8,502 nucleotides of DNA, taken from the NCBI GenBank assembly GCA_012515135.1, contig JAAYYX010000269.1, forward strand, positions 1 through 8,502, in the 5' to 3' direction. Source of the stretch: Clostridiales bacterium. GTDB lineage: Bacteria > Bacillota > Clostridia > Peptostreptococcales > Anaerovoracaceae. The notes beneath the pieces are model-generated. The model was not told the origin of the DNA, searched no databases, and saw nothing but the letters and a program-made list of their open reading frames with translations. The translations under genes and the position numbers were made by a program. The stretch's first letter is position 1. Each line of letters starts with the position of its first letter. Positions 1 through 5,857 of this stretch are shown here, piece after piece.

Positions 1-811
1 CATGTACAGGCAGCATCTCCATTATCTTCTCCACAAGATAAATAAGTCCCTGGGTGGTTATCCCTCCGGGGGCGGGAGTTCCGGTCCCGGGTGCCGATGC
101 CGGATCCAGCACATCTATATCAATAGTAAGGTATACGGAATCATATTTTCTGTATCTCATTGCTATTTCTTTGAAGGCATTGGGATATCCCCTTGTAAAG
201 ATCTGCATGGCGGATATCATTCCGATCTCGGGATTCTCTTTTAGCATCTCCAGTTCTTCTTTTTCTGCGGCACGCACACCGACAAAAAACAGGTCCTCCG
301 GCTTTATGACATCGTTTAATGCATGTCTTGCAGTGCTTGAGTGGGACCAGTGTCTTCCTTCAAAACTTTCTGCCAGATCAAGATGGGCATCAAAATGTAT
401 TATTCCTATCTTTGCATCCGGATCTTTTTCTCTCTGATATTTTGCATATGCCTTATGGAGCGGTATCGTCATTGAATGATCGCCGCCGACAAAAACACTT
501 AATTTCCCCTGCTGCATAACTTTGTACCCTGCATTTTCAGCATTCACATAAGTGGCCGCATATGTTTCGTCGACTATCAGATCTCCAAAATCATACAGAT
601 CATTTTTTTCTATGGGGCACCAGCTGTCGGTACCTTCCGGCATGAATCTTCTGGCCAGATCTCTTATCTTCCCGGGTGCTTCCACTGCACCTTTGCCCAG
701 CAAACTGCCGCCGTCATAGGGTATGCCCATCATGCATACTTTTGCCTGTTCGGGAGATCCGGCTCCCATTCCCAGCCAGTCTTCCTTTTTTATCATGCTT
801 CTGTCTATCAT
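1..811 (-). CDS. Agmatinase-type ureohydrolase (arginase/agmatinase family), 3' end cut by window
   Basis: Binuclear-manganese hydrolase that removes urea from a guanidino compound; agmatine to putrescine plus urea is the most likely reaction. The 270 residues present carry all six expected metal ligands: H112 in GGDHS, D141/H143/D145 in DAHLD, and D231/D233 in TIDIDVLDP, followed by PGTGTPAPGG (typical of agmatinases and related ureohydrolases). Family members are usually about 290-310 residues, so only a C-terminal helix or two is missing beyond base 1. The ATG at 811 is chosen because AGGAGG (complement of 820-825) lies 8 nt upstream. An extended -10 promoter and a structured leader precede it. 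Arginase, guanidinobutyrase or another guanidino substrate cannot be excluded, because substrate specificity in this fold is not readable from these motifs. The fold is certain, the substrate moderately so. Confidence 0.9.
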   Translation of the reverse strand, partial: MIDRSMIKKEDWLGMGAGSPEQAKVCMMGIPYDGGSLLGKGAVEAPGKIRDLARRFMPEGTDSWCPIEKNDLYDFGDLIVDETYAATYVNAENAGYKVMQQGKLSVFVGGDHSMTIPLHKAYAKYQREKDPDAKIGIIHFDAHLDLAESFEGRHWSHSSTARHALNDVIKPEDLFFVGVRAAEKEELEMLKENPEIGMISAMQIFTRGYPNAFKEIAMRYRKYDSVYLTIDIDVLDPASAPGTGTPAPGGITTQGLIYLVEKIMEMLPVH

Positions 812-850
812 TTAAACTGCCTCCTGTACTTTCTCTTTTTTATTCCCGGG

Positions 851-911
851 TTTTCCGGCTCTTCACTGCCGGATACAACGGCCGTAGCCCTTTTGGGCCA
901 GTGCCGGAAAA
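851..911 (-). promoter_or_regulatory. Structured leader (three-way-junction-like) upstream of the ureohydrolase, class unrecognised
   Basis: On the plus strand TTTTCCGGC (851-859) is the exact complement of GCCGGAAAA (903-911). The helix continues with ACTG (865-868) pairing CAGT (899-902), leaving a one-sided 5-nt bulge (860-864). Inside are two small hairpins: CCG-GATACAA-CGG (869-881) and GCCC-TTTT-GGGC (887-898), the latter directly abutting the main helix. In the minus-strand RNA this is a 13-bp basal stem with two branches, ending about 40 nt before the ureohydrolase start and lying between its promoter and its ribosome binding site. I do not recognise it as a known riboswitch class; the ACGR features of guanidine riboswitches are not evident. 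The pairing is seen directly; the regulatory role is inferred. Confidence 0.5.
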
Positions 912-927
912 TGACTTTGTATACAGT

Positions 928-936
928 ATTATAACA
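928..936 (-). promoter_or_regulatory. Extended -10 promoter for the ureohydrolase
   Basis: The minus strand reads TGTTATAAT, that is a perfect TATAAT (933 to 928) with the TG of an extended -10 element at 936-935. No good -35 box is seen 16-18 nt upstream, which is tolerated by extended -10 promoters. Transcription would begin near 921 and give a leader of about 110 nt that contains the whole predicted fold at 851-911. Confidence 0.5.
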
Positions 937-958
937 CAGGATATTAAAAATCGAATAT

Positions 959-1006
959 AAAAAAACGGAAAAATATCGGCCGGTTTTTTGCCTTTCCCGT
1001 TTTTTT
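959..1006 (-). terminator. Terminator after the histidine phosphatase gene
   Basis: A run of seven A then CGG and AAA (959-971) pairs with TTTCCCG then seven T (993-1006), with a single bulged base. Read on the minus strand the hairpin ends in a seven-U tract, beginning 32 nt beyond the phosphatase stop codon. The AT-rich outer arms would also allow activity in the other direction, but no plus-strand gene ends here. It separates the phosphatase transcript from the ureohydrolase promoter. Confidence 0.6.
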
Positions 1007-1038
1007 AACTGTTTTGCGGTCATGGCATAAACTCCAAT

Positions 1039-1626
1039 TCATATCCGTTCCCAGTCCACCGCTGTTTCCTCTTTGAGTTTTATAACATAACCCCTTCCCG
1101 GCTCCGGGATCCATGAAAACATGTTTTTTTGGGGATCCGGGAAACAGTTCATCATTATGACAGAGATCACGCCGCCGTGGCATACCGCCATGCCTTCCTC
1201 ATCGAAGGCGATCAGCATTTTTTTGTATCCTTTCATGACCCTTTCCCCGAAATCAGCCAGTTCTTCCCCGCCGGGGAACCCTGTCCTTTCACTGCCGGAT
1301 GCAAACCAATGGGAGTATTCGGCGATCTCCATGAGTTCTTCATGGGATCTCATTTCATAATCTCCGAAATCCAGTTCCTTAAGTTCCTCTATTATAAGGT
1401 GCTTGGTATCACCGTATATGACAGAAAGCGATTCTTCTGTTCTTTGCATTCCGGATGTAAAAACGAAGTCGGGAGCAGGCCTTGGATATATGCCTTTCTC
1501 CGAATACTCTTTGAGCTTTGCTATCCCTTCGGGCGCCAGGGAAACATCGGTCCTGCCGTAATAGTATTTATTTATATTTCCTTCTGTTATCCCGTGTCTT
1601 ATCAGATACAGTTTTCGTTCTTTCAT
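1039..1626 (-). CDS. Histidine phosphatase family protein (phosphoglycerate mutase / CobC-like)
   Basis: Cytoplasmic phosphatase of the RHG superfamily, 195 residues, close to the 190-210 usual for single-domain members. The N-terminus reads KLYLIRHGITEGN, with catalytic H11 after R10. R62 lies in SGMQRTEES, the presumed acid E84 in KELDFGDYE, and the second catalytic histidine H150 in CHGG. Thus the full catalytic set is present. The ATG at 1626 is preferred over an upstream in-frame TTG (1668): the RHG core begins right after it, as in the family, and AAGGGA precedes it at short spacing. Substrate is unknown; alpha-ribazole-phosphate phosphatase and general sugar-phosphate phosphatase are both possible, and no cobalamin genes are visible nearby. 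It lies downstream of the permease gene, separated by a terminator-like hairpin. Confidence 0.9.
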   Translation of the reverse strand: MKERKLYLIRHGITEGNINKYYYGRTDVSLAPEGIAKLKEYSEKGIYPRPAPDFVFTSGMQRTEESLSVIYGDTKHLIIEELKELDFGDYEMRSHEELMEIAEYSHWFASGSERTGFPGGEELADFGERVMKGYKKMLIAFDEEGMAVCHGGVISVIMMNCFPDPQKNMFSWIPEPGRGYVIKLKEETAVDWERI

Positions 1627-1639
1627 TGCGATCCCTTTT

Positions 1640-1683
1640 TTATAAAAATACAACGGGTGCCGCAACAAACCGAAACGGCACCC
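1640..1683 (-). terminator. Hairpin terminator or attenuator between permease and phosphatase
   Basis: GGGTGCCG (1655-1662) and CGGCACCC (1676-1683) form a perfect 8-bp stem with a 13-nt loop. On the minus strand it is followed by GTTGTATTTTTAT, a U-rich stretch displaced by about 5 nt from the stem, so termination may be partial. A second small stem, TGCCGG (1708-1713) with CCGGCA (1721-1726), sits just beyond the permease stop codon and lacks a U tract. Partial readthrough would allow low expression of the phosphatase. Confidence 0.5.
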
Positions 1684-1731
1684 TTGAATTTGTCGATACT
1701 GTCATTCTGCCGGCACATTCCCGGCATCAGC

Positions 1732-3090
1732 TCAGTCGGATATTTCCTTTTTCTTCTGTAATGCAGCGCCCCATATCATTACCACGGCAAACACTATCAG
1801 ATAATACACAACAGCCATCCTGTGGGAAAAACATGCTGCTACTATCATGAAAAGGCTTCCGCATAATGCCAGAGCCGGCGCAACGAATCTCTTGAATGTG
1901 GGAAAATCTTTTTCTTTTTTCATCATCATGATGAATATGGGTATATAAAGAGCGTATATGGTAACTATCGGCAGTTCCGATGTGTCGAAACAGAAAGGTC
2001 CGAACCATGGTGCCGTAAGGTTTGCTCCGTAGAAGTAAAGCAGCCAGAAACCGCAAAGCATAACTCCTGCTATAGAAGCATTGGTGGGCATGTTAGTACT
2101 TTTGTCCACCTGGTTGAATATCTCCGGTCTGGGTCCTCTTTTTCTTACTGCTATGGAATAAAGCCCTCTGGTACATCCCAGCATCAGACCGTTCAATGTG
2201 CCCAGGCAGGATACAACTATAAGTACGAATATCAAAGTCCCCGCAACACTGCTGAATATGGTCTCAAAGGCCATCTTTGCTGCGGCTTCGCCTCCGGCCA
2301 TCATGGTTTCATTGGAAACTGCCCCTGCAAGGCCTATATAATAAACGATATATATAATAACGATAAGTATGGTGCCTCCCAGCAAAGCCCTTGGCAGATT
2401 CTTTTTTGCATCTCTCAGTTCCGCATTTATACTGGTGGCGATTATCCATCCTTCATATGCGAAAGATGTGGCAACGACCGCAGTGAAAAGTGCCGAAGAT
2501 ACGCTGTCAGTCTCCTGGACCACCGTTGTGAAATTCTCAACAGTCATTCCGGAAGACAGCCCGTATATGGTACCTCCCACGGCCATGAGAAGCAGCGGAA
2601 CAAGTTTGATGGCAGTTGTGGTCACCTGGAATTTCCCGGCGATCACCGGAGAAAGAGCATTTATACCGTAGCTCATTATCAGATAAAAACCTGATATGGT
2701 CATGCATTGAGGCCCTACTATGTCCCATCCGAAAAGTACGCATGTGTATCTGGCGGATACCCATGCCAGCACTGCTGTCAATGTGGGATAATAGATTATC
2801 GCCATGAACCATCCGACATAATAGCCGTATTTTTCACCCAGTGATGCCTCGGCATAATCGACTATTCCATTGACTTTTTCGTATTTGGTGGCCATCACCG
2901 CAAATGTATAGGCACATGCCACCATTATTATGCCTCCCAGGACCCATGCAAGTATACCCAGCGGCAGATCGCCTCCGGTGGATGCAAGGATCTTTTCTGC
3001 TTTGAAAAACACACCACTGCCTATTACTATCCCCATAACCATGGCGATGGCTGTGACCAGTCCGTATTTTTTCTGTAACTCAGTCCCCAT
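1732..3090 (-). CDS. APC-superfamily amino acid permease
   Basis: Integral membrane transporter of 452 residues, within the 430-480 usual for this family, with about twelve hydrophobic segments. The first segment contains GIVIGSGVFFK (residues 20-30), the unwound helix-1 substrate-binding motif (GSG) of APC transporters; it resembles the LAT/SteT-like amino acid exchangers and permeases. The ATG at 3090 is chosen because GAAGG lies 9 nt upstream and the GTG-initiated extension to 3141 adds 17 polar residues that do not fit the family. Substrate cannot be read; amino acid, agmatine or polyamine exchange would each be compatible with the neighbouring ureohydrolase and C26 hydrolase, but this is only contextual. 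A TTGAAA-N17-TAGACT promoter lies upstream. Confidence 0.9.
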   Translation of the reverse strand: MGTELQKKYGLVTAIAMVMGIVIGSGVFFKAEKILASTGGDLPLGILAWVLGGIIMVACAYTFAVMATKYEKVNGIVDYAEASLGEKYGYYVGWFMAIIYYPTLTAVLAWVSARYTCVLFGWDIVGPQCMTISGFYLIMSYGINALSPVIAGKFQVTTTAIKLVPLLLMAVGGTIYGLSSGMTVENFTTVVQETDSVSSALFTAVVATSFAYEGWIIATSINAELRDAKKNLPRALLGGTILIVIIYIVYYIGLAGAVSNETMMAGGEAAAKMAFETIFSSVAGTLIFVLIVVSCLGTLNGLMLGCTRGLYSIAVRKRGPRPEIFNQVDKSTNMPTNASIAGVMLCGFWLLYFYGANLTAPWFGPFCFDTSELPIVTIYALYIPIFIMMMKKEKDFPTFKRFVAPALALCGSLFMIVAACFSHRMAVVYYLIVFAVVMIWGAALQKKKEISD

Positions 3091-3131
3091 TTTTATTAAC
3101 CTTCTTTCATAAAAAATATTATTTCCCCGAT

Positions 3132-3160
3132 AGTCTATCACTTTTATGGCTTGTTTTCAA
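3132..3160 (-). promoter_or_regulatory. Sigma-A-type promoter for the permease
   Basis: On the minus strand TTGAAA (3160-3155) and TAGACT (3137-3132) are separated by exactly 17 nt. Transcription would start near 3125, giving a leader of about 35 nt before the ATG at 3090. The -10 matches four of six consensus bases. Confidence 0.45.
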
Positions 3161-3174
3161 TGAATTTTGCAAAT

Positions 3175-3202
3175 ATGACATTTTCATACATTCTTTTATT
3201 AT
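3175..3202 (+). promoter_or_regulatory. Possible promoter for the C26 hydrolase lipoprotein
   Basis: ATGACA (3175-3180) and TATTAT (3197-3202) are spaced by 16 nt, each one base off consensus. The leader would be about 95 nt and very AT-rich. Other AT-rich -10-like sequences (TATATT at 3233, TATACT at 3265) occur closer to the gene without a good -35, so the choice is uncertain. Confidence 0.3.
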
Positions 3203-3306
3203 GTCGGTAAAAATATGTCCCGGTTATGTTATTATATTAGTATCATTATACATATCACTTTACATATACTGTTTTACAACAATTATTTTTTGGAGGTGTT
3301 GATGAT

Positions 3307-4134
3307 ATGAAGAAAGCTGTTTCAAAATCAAGTATTCTTTTGTTTTCCATTATGCTGGTGACCGTCCTTTGTTTCGGATGCGGCGATAATGAAGAAGCCG
3401 ATGTCCAGGAAACGGAAAAGGCCGAAATAGGCATCTCCTTTATGGAAGACACTGAATCAGGAGAATACTCAGAGGATCTGCAGGTATATATCGATGCAAT
3501 AGAAAAAGCCGATGCAGAACCTGTTCTGCTTCCTCTTATCGAGAATGAAGAAGATGCAGAAGAAGCCCTTGATGATGTGGATGCCCTGGTATTAACAGGA
3601 GGAGAAGATATCGACCCCTCATACTATGATGAAGAACCGGATGAAAACCTTGAGGATGTCAATGAAGAAAGAGACACATCCGACTTTTTGCTGCTTGATG
3701 AAGCTCTTGATGAAGATCTCCCCGTTCTGGCCACCTGCCGCGGAATGCAGGTACTCAATGTTGCCTGCGGAGGCAGTCTTTATCAGGATATACCGACCCA
3801 GTACGATACGGACATGCTTCACAGATCTGTGGATCAGGTGGAATTTGTATGGCATAACATAAATATCGACAGAGGTTCTCTGCTGGCGGGCATCATGAGT
3901 GACGGAGATCTGAAAGTCAACTCATGGCATCATCAGGGAGTCAAGGATCTGGGCCAAGGCCTTAAGGTAGTTGCCGTGGCCGATGACGGTATGATAGAAG
4001 CCATCGAAAAAGAAGATGAAACCTTCGTCCTGGGAGTCCAGTTCCATCCGGAATGGCATATAGATTACGGCGATAAAGAATTTCTGGCGTTTTTCGAGAT
4101 CCTGGCAGATCAAGCTGAGAACGGAAACGACTGA
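3307..4134 (+). CDS. Lipoprotein of the gamma-glutamyl-GABA hydrolase family (peptidase C26, class I GATase-like)
   Basis: Predicted hydrolase of gamma-glutamyl bonds, 275 residues. Residues 1-25 are a lipoprotein signal: a basic start (MKKAVSK), a hydrophobic core (SSILLFSIMLVTVL), then CFGC with the likely lipidated C25. The lipobox is imperfect, with Cys instead of Leu at -3. The catalytic domain follows at once: LTGGEDIDPSYY (96-107), nucleophile C144 in ATCRGMQ, NSWHHQ (205-210), and H247 with E249 in VQFHPEW. The triad is thus intact and the domain has the PuuD-like length of about 245 residues. The protein is strikingly acidic, especially residues 80-135. GGAGG lies 10 nt before the ATG. 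PuuD relatives are normally cytoplasmic; an exported form suggests action on extracellular gamma-glutamyl amides or peptides. Physiological substrate is unknown. Confidence 0.88.
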   Translation: MKKAVSKSSILLFSIMLVTVLCFGCGDNEEADVQETEKAEIGISFMEDTESGEYSEDLQVYIDAIEKADAEPVLLPLIENEEDAEEALDDVDALVLTGGEDIDPSYYDEEPDENLEDVNEERDTSDFLLLDEALDEDLPVLATCRGMQVLNVACGGSLYQDIPTQYDTDMLHRSVDQVEFVWHNINIDRGSLLAGIMSDGDLKVNSWHHQGVKDLGQGLKVVAVADDGMIEAIEKEDETFVLGVQFHPEWHIDYGDKEFLAFFEILADQAENGND

Positions 4135-4149
4135 TGATCTTGTAAATAT

Positions 4150-4770
4150 CTACCTGTCGAAAAATGTCACTTGGCCTGTTTCAAGGCTGTATTTTGCCCT
4201 GACTACAACAAGAGTGCCTTTTTTGACAAGATCGGCGATGATGGGACTTTTTTGCAGTTTATCTGCCGAGTGTTCTATGTTTAGATCTTCAGATCTTTTT
4301 ATGAACTCCTCCCGAGTGATATCAGCCCCTGCTTTTGCACAGGCATTTTCGCAGATCTCATTAAGCATGGCAGAAAGGGGATCATTGCCCGGCAACTCTT
4401 CGCCCGAAAGAAAAATATCAACGGCCGAACTGACTGCTCCGCATTTGTCATGTCCCAGTACAACAACTACAGGAACGCCAAGGTGCTCTGCGGCATACTC
4501 GATGCTGCCTATATCACAGTCCCCTGCCAGATTGCCCGCATTCCTGACTACAAAAATGTCTCCCAGACCCGCATTAAAAATGTGTTCGGGAGGAGTCCTT
4601 GAGTCAGAGCAGGTGAGAACTGCAGCATAAGGAGACTGACCGTTTTCGGCGAGATCTTTTCTTCTTTGGAAAGAAATGTCCCCCGGAGACTCAAGCCCCT
4701 TTACAAATCGTTCATTGCCTTTCTTCAGAAGATCAAGTGCTTCCGAAATGCCGAATTTTTTATTTGTCAT
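4150..4770 (-). CDS. Beta-class carbonic anhydrase
   Basis: Zinc enzyme interconverting CO2 and bicarbonate in the cytoplasm, 206 residues (typical 190-220). Visible zinc-site residues are C54, D56 and R58 in CSDSR, and H107 and C110 in GHDKC; the Asp-Arg dyad and both Cys/His ligands are present, so an active enzyme is expected. VVRNAGN (74-80) is the usual conserved strand-loop. The ATG at 4770 has AAGG about 11-12 nt upstream and an extended -10 promoter close by. Its stop codon is only 15 bp from that of the convergent C26 hydrolase. It probably supplies bicarbonate for carboxylations; there is no direct link to the neighbours in the sequence. Confidence 0.95.
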   Translation of the reverse strand: MTNKKFGISEALDLLKKGNERFVKGLESPGDISFQRRKDLAENGQSPYAAVLTCSDSRTPPEHIFNAGLGDIFVVRNAGNLAGDCDIGSIEYAAEHLGVPVVVVLGHDKCGAVSSAVDIFLSGEELPGNDPLSAMLNEICENACAKAGADITREEFIKRSEDLNIEHSADKLQKSPIIADLVKKGTLVVVRAKYSLETGQVTFFDR

Positions 4771-4798
4771 TACAGTGTTTTCCTTTCTGTTATTTGGG

Positions 4799-4813
4799 TA
4801 TGATTATATCATA
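4799..4813. promoter_or_regulatory. Divergent promoter core with overlapping 15-bp palindrome
   Basis: TATGAT (4799-4804) and ATCATA (4808-4813) form perfect 6-bp arms around a 3-nt centre. On the minus strand the same bases contain TGATATAAT (4811-4803), an extended -10 element that would start carbonic anhydrase transcription about 26 nt before its ATG. On the plus strand TATGAT is a plausible -10 for the small lipoprotein ORF starting at 4837. A dimeric repressor bound here would block both. Read as a 7-1-7 inverted repeat it has one mismatch per half, the layout used by Fur-family regulators, but this identity is not established. Confidence 0.45.
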
Positions 4814-4836
4814 AAACTTGATGGAGGATTAATATC

Positions 4837-4926
4837 ATGAAAAAATTTATAATTTTGACCATTGCTGCGATCCTTCTTGTAATGACCTTCACTGCATGCA
4901 GCGACGATGCCCCGCGGCCCGGCTGA
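4837..4926 (+). CDS. Very short lipoprotein ORF (29 codons), possible remnant or TGA-interrupted gene
   Basis: The ORF starts with ATG nine bases after a strong GGAGG site and encodes MKKFIILTIAAILLVMTFTAC followed by SDD, an excellent lipoprotein signal peptide and lipobox (T-F-T-A-C-S). It then stops at TGA (4924-4926) only eight residues after the lipidated cysteine. The same frame stays open for 15 more codons to a second TGA (4972-4974), and a strong terminator begins about 20 nt later. The unit therefore has a start, secretion signal and terminator but almost no mature protein. It may be a genuine tiny lipoprotein, a decayed gene after deletion, or a gene with readthrough of the first TGA. 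The segment 4900-4960 is noticeably more GC-rich than its surroundings. Confidence 0.55.
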   Translation: MKKFIILTIAAILLVMTFTACSDDAPRPG

Positions 4927-4995
4927 GGAGACTCCGTTAAGTGTGCGTCGGTGGCGTACGTTGAAAAAAGCTGAAAATGAATGGCCGAAATCAAT

Positions 4996-5029
4996 AAAAA
5001 GAGAAATGACGGATGTCATTTCTCTTTTT
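4996..5029. terminator. Bidirectional terminator between short lipoprotein and methyltransferase
   Basis: A perfect 15-bp stem joins AAAAAGAGAAATGAC (4996-5010) and GTCATTTCTCTTTTT (5015-5029) around the loop GGAT. The outer arms give a U-run on the plus strand and, by symmetry, on the minus strand. It serves the plus-strand lipoprotein unit and the methyltransferase, whose stop codon is at 5053, about 24 nt away on the minus strand. Confidence 0.85.
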
Positions 5030-5052
5030 GCATATTGCATCTTCAAAAAATT

Positions 5053-5763
5053 TTACTGTCTTTTTATTATCATTCCGATAAAATTCATGTACCTGCCGCC
5101 GCCGGCTTCCATGGCTGCCCTGTCTTCTACAGCATATTCATTGTCACAGGCAAGCCAGTCGGCCCATGCTTCTTCATTGCTCTCCATTTCATGTATGGAA
5201 AGTATATCAACACCTTCTGTTTGTCTTATCAGCCTTTCCCAATAAAGGGCATCGTGTATGTAGTCCATCTGTTCGGGCGTCCATGAAAGGAGCAGTTCCT
5301 TTGGCAAGTTGTCGTGACAGTCCTTTTTCATTCCCGGGACAGAAATATATATGTACCCGCCCCTTTTCACATAGGGAAGAAGTTTTTGACCCAGGTAATC
5401 CTTCTCTCTTCCGAAGTAATTATATGAATCCGTGCTTACTACCGCATCAAAGAAATCCTTTGCATATGGAAGATCATTGGCATCGGCATGTATGGGTATT
5501 ATCTTATCCGTATCAAGACCGGTGCTTCTGAAAAACTCCATATTATCTGTGGGATCAGACCAGAGATCCGTGGCGAATACCCGAAATCCGTATTCCTTTA
5601 CCAGGAAGACCGAAGTAAGGCCCTGACCGCTGCCCAGATCCATTACAGTAGCTCCCTTGGGTATATTATGTCCTTCCAGAAGTTCCTCCTGAAGTTTGAT
5701 GGGATTTGGCCCCATCATCTTATCCATATATTTGTCGTATTTATGTGCCAGTTTATATTTCAT
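5053..5763 (-). CDS. Class I SAM-dependent methyltransferase
   Basis: Cytoplasmic methyltransferase of 236 residues with a Rossmann-type SAM-binding fold. Motif I is VMDLGSGQG (40-48), the acidic residue closing strand 2 is D66 in FATDLW, HADANDLPY follows as the motif II region, and DAVVSTDSYNYFG is the usual strand-4 segment. It resembles UbiE/CFA-synthase-like small-molecule methyltransferases, but the acceptor is unknown. The ATG at 5763 is preferred over upstream in-frame starts up to 5898 because AAGGAAGG lies 8 nt before it and homology-like sequence begins only at KYKLAHKYDKYMDKMMGP. A 29-codon ORF ends 4 nt upstream, so translational coupling is likely. Transcription probably starts at a perfect consensus promoter about 245 nt upstream, with a structured leader between. 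A bidirectional terminator follows the gene. Confidence 0.9.
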   Translation of the reverse strand: MKYKLAHKYDKYMDKMMGPNPIKLQEELLEGHNIPKGATVMDLGSGQGLTSVFLVKEYGFRVFATDLWSDPTDNMEFFRSTGLDTDKIIPIHADANDLPYAKDFFDAVVSTDSYNYFGREKDYLGQKLLPYVKRGGYIYISVPGMKKDCHDNLPKELLLSWTPEQMDYIHDALYWERLIRQTEGVDILSIHEMESNEEAWADWLACDNEYAVEDRAAMEAGGGRYMNFIGMIIKRQ

Positions 5764-5767
5764 TTCA

Positions 5768-5857
5768 TTATCCTTCCTTTGTTTTCCATCGATCATGGCT
5801 ATTAAAAGCCATATTAAGTGATTTTGGGCACAAAAAATGTGCCTTGTTTTGTTCCAT
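5768..5857 (-). CDS. 29-codon upstream ORF in the methyltransferase leader
   Basis: On the minus strand AAAGAGGTAGAGCTATT precedes an ATG at 5857, giving a GAGG site about 10 nt from the start. The ORF begins MEQNKAHFLCPK, is hydrophilic with a basic C-terminus (RWKTKEG) and ends in TAA at 5770-5768. Its last three codons (AAG GAA GGA) are themselves the methyltransferase Shine-Dalgarno site, and its stop lies 4 nt before that ATG, an arrangement typical of coupled or leader-peptide translation. Two small hairpins lie within it (GGCACA/TGTGCC at 5827-5843 and ATGGCT/AGCCAT at 5795-5812). I recognise no family. It may be a regulatory leader peptide or a small protein; chance occurrence is possible at this length. 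Confidence 0.45.
   Translation of the reverse strand: MEQNKAHFLCPKSLNMAFNSHDRWKTKEG

Noticed and set aside
851..911. Hammerhead-like ribozyme in the ureohydrolase leader, because of a GAAGA bulge and a GGAAAAC stretch.
   Set aside because: The invariant CUGANGA core and correctly placed GAAA are missing.
1627..1668. TTG-initiated extension of the histidine phosphatase by 14 residues.
   Set aside because: It overlaps the terminator hairpin, has no ribosome binding site, and the family begins just before the RHG motif, as the ATG at 1626 does.
1129..1761. Plus-strand ORF of 210 codons opposite the histidine phosphatase.
   Set aside because: It is a shadow of the well-supported minus-strand gene, with no ribosome binding site and no recognisable domain.
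3091..3141. GTG start giving a 17-residue extension of the permease.
   Set aside because: The extension is polar, lies over the promoter and leader, and the ATG at 3090 has a good ribosome binding site.
3302..3310. Two-codon minimal ORF (ATG ATA TGA) overlapping the C26 hydrolase start.
   Set aside because: It is most simply chance; the ribosome binding site spacing fits the ATG at 3307.
4907..5245. Plus-strand ORF of 112 codons as the continuation of the short lipoprotein by frameshift.
   Set aside because: It runs straight through the terminator hairpin and then antisense to the methyltransferase; its sequence does not look like a secreted domain.
5827..5843. GGCACA/TGTGCC hairpin with following T-rich bases as a plus-strand terminator.
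   Set aside because: No plus-strand gene ends there; it lies inside the minus-strand leader ORF and is listed as part of that leader.
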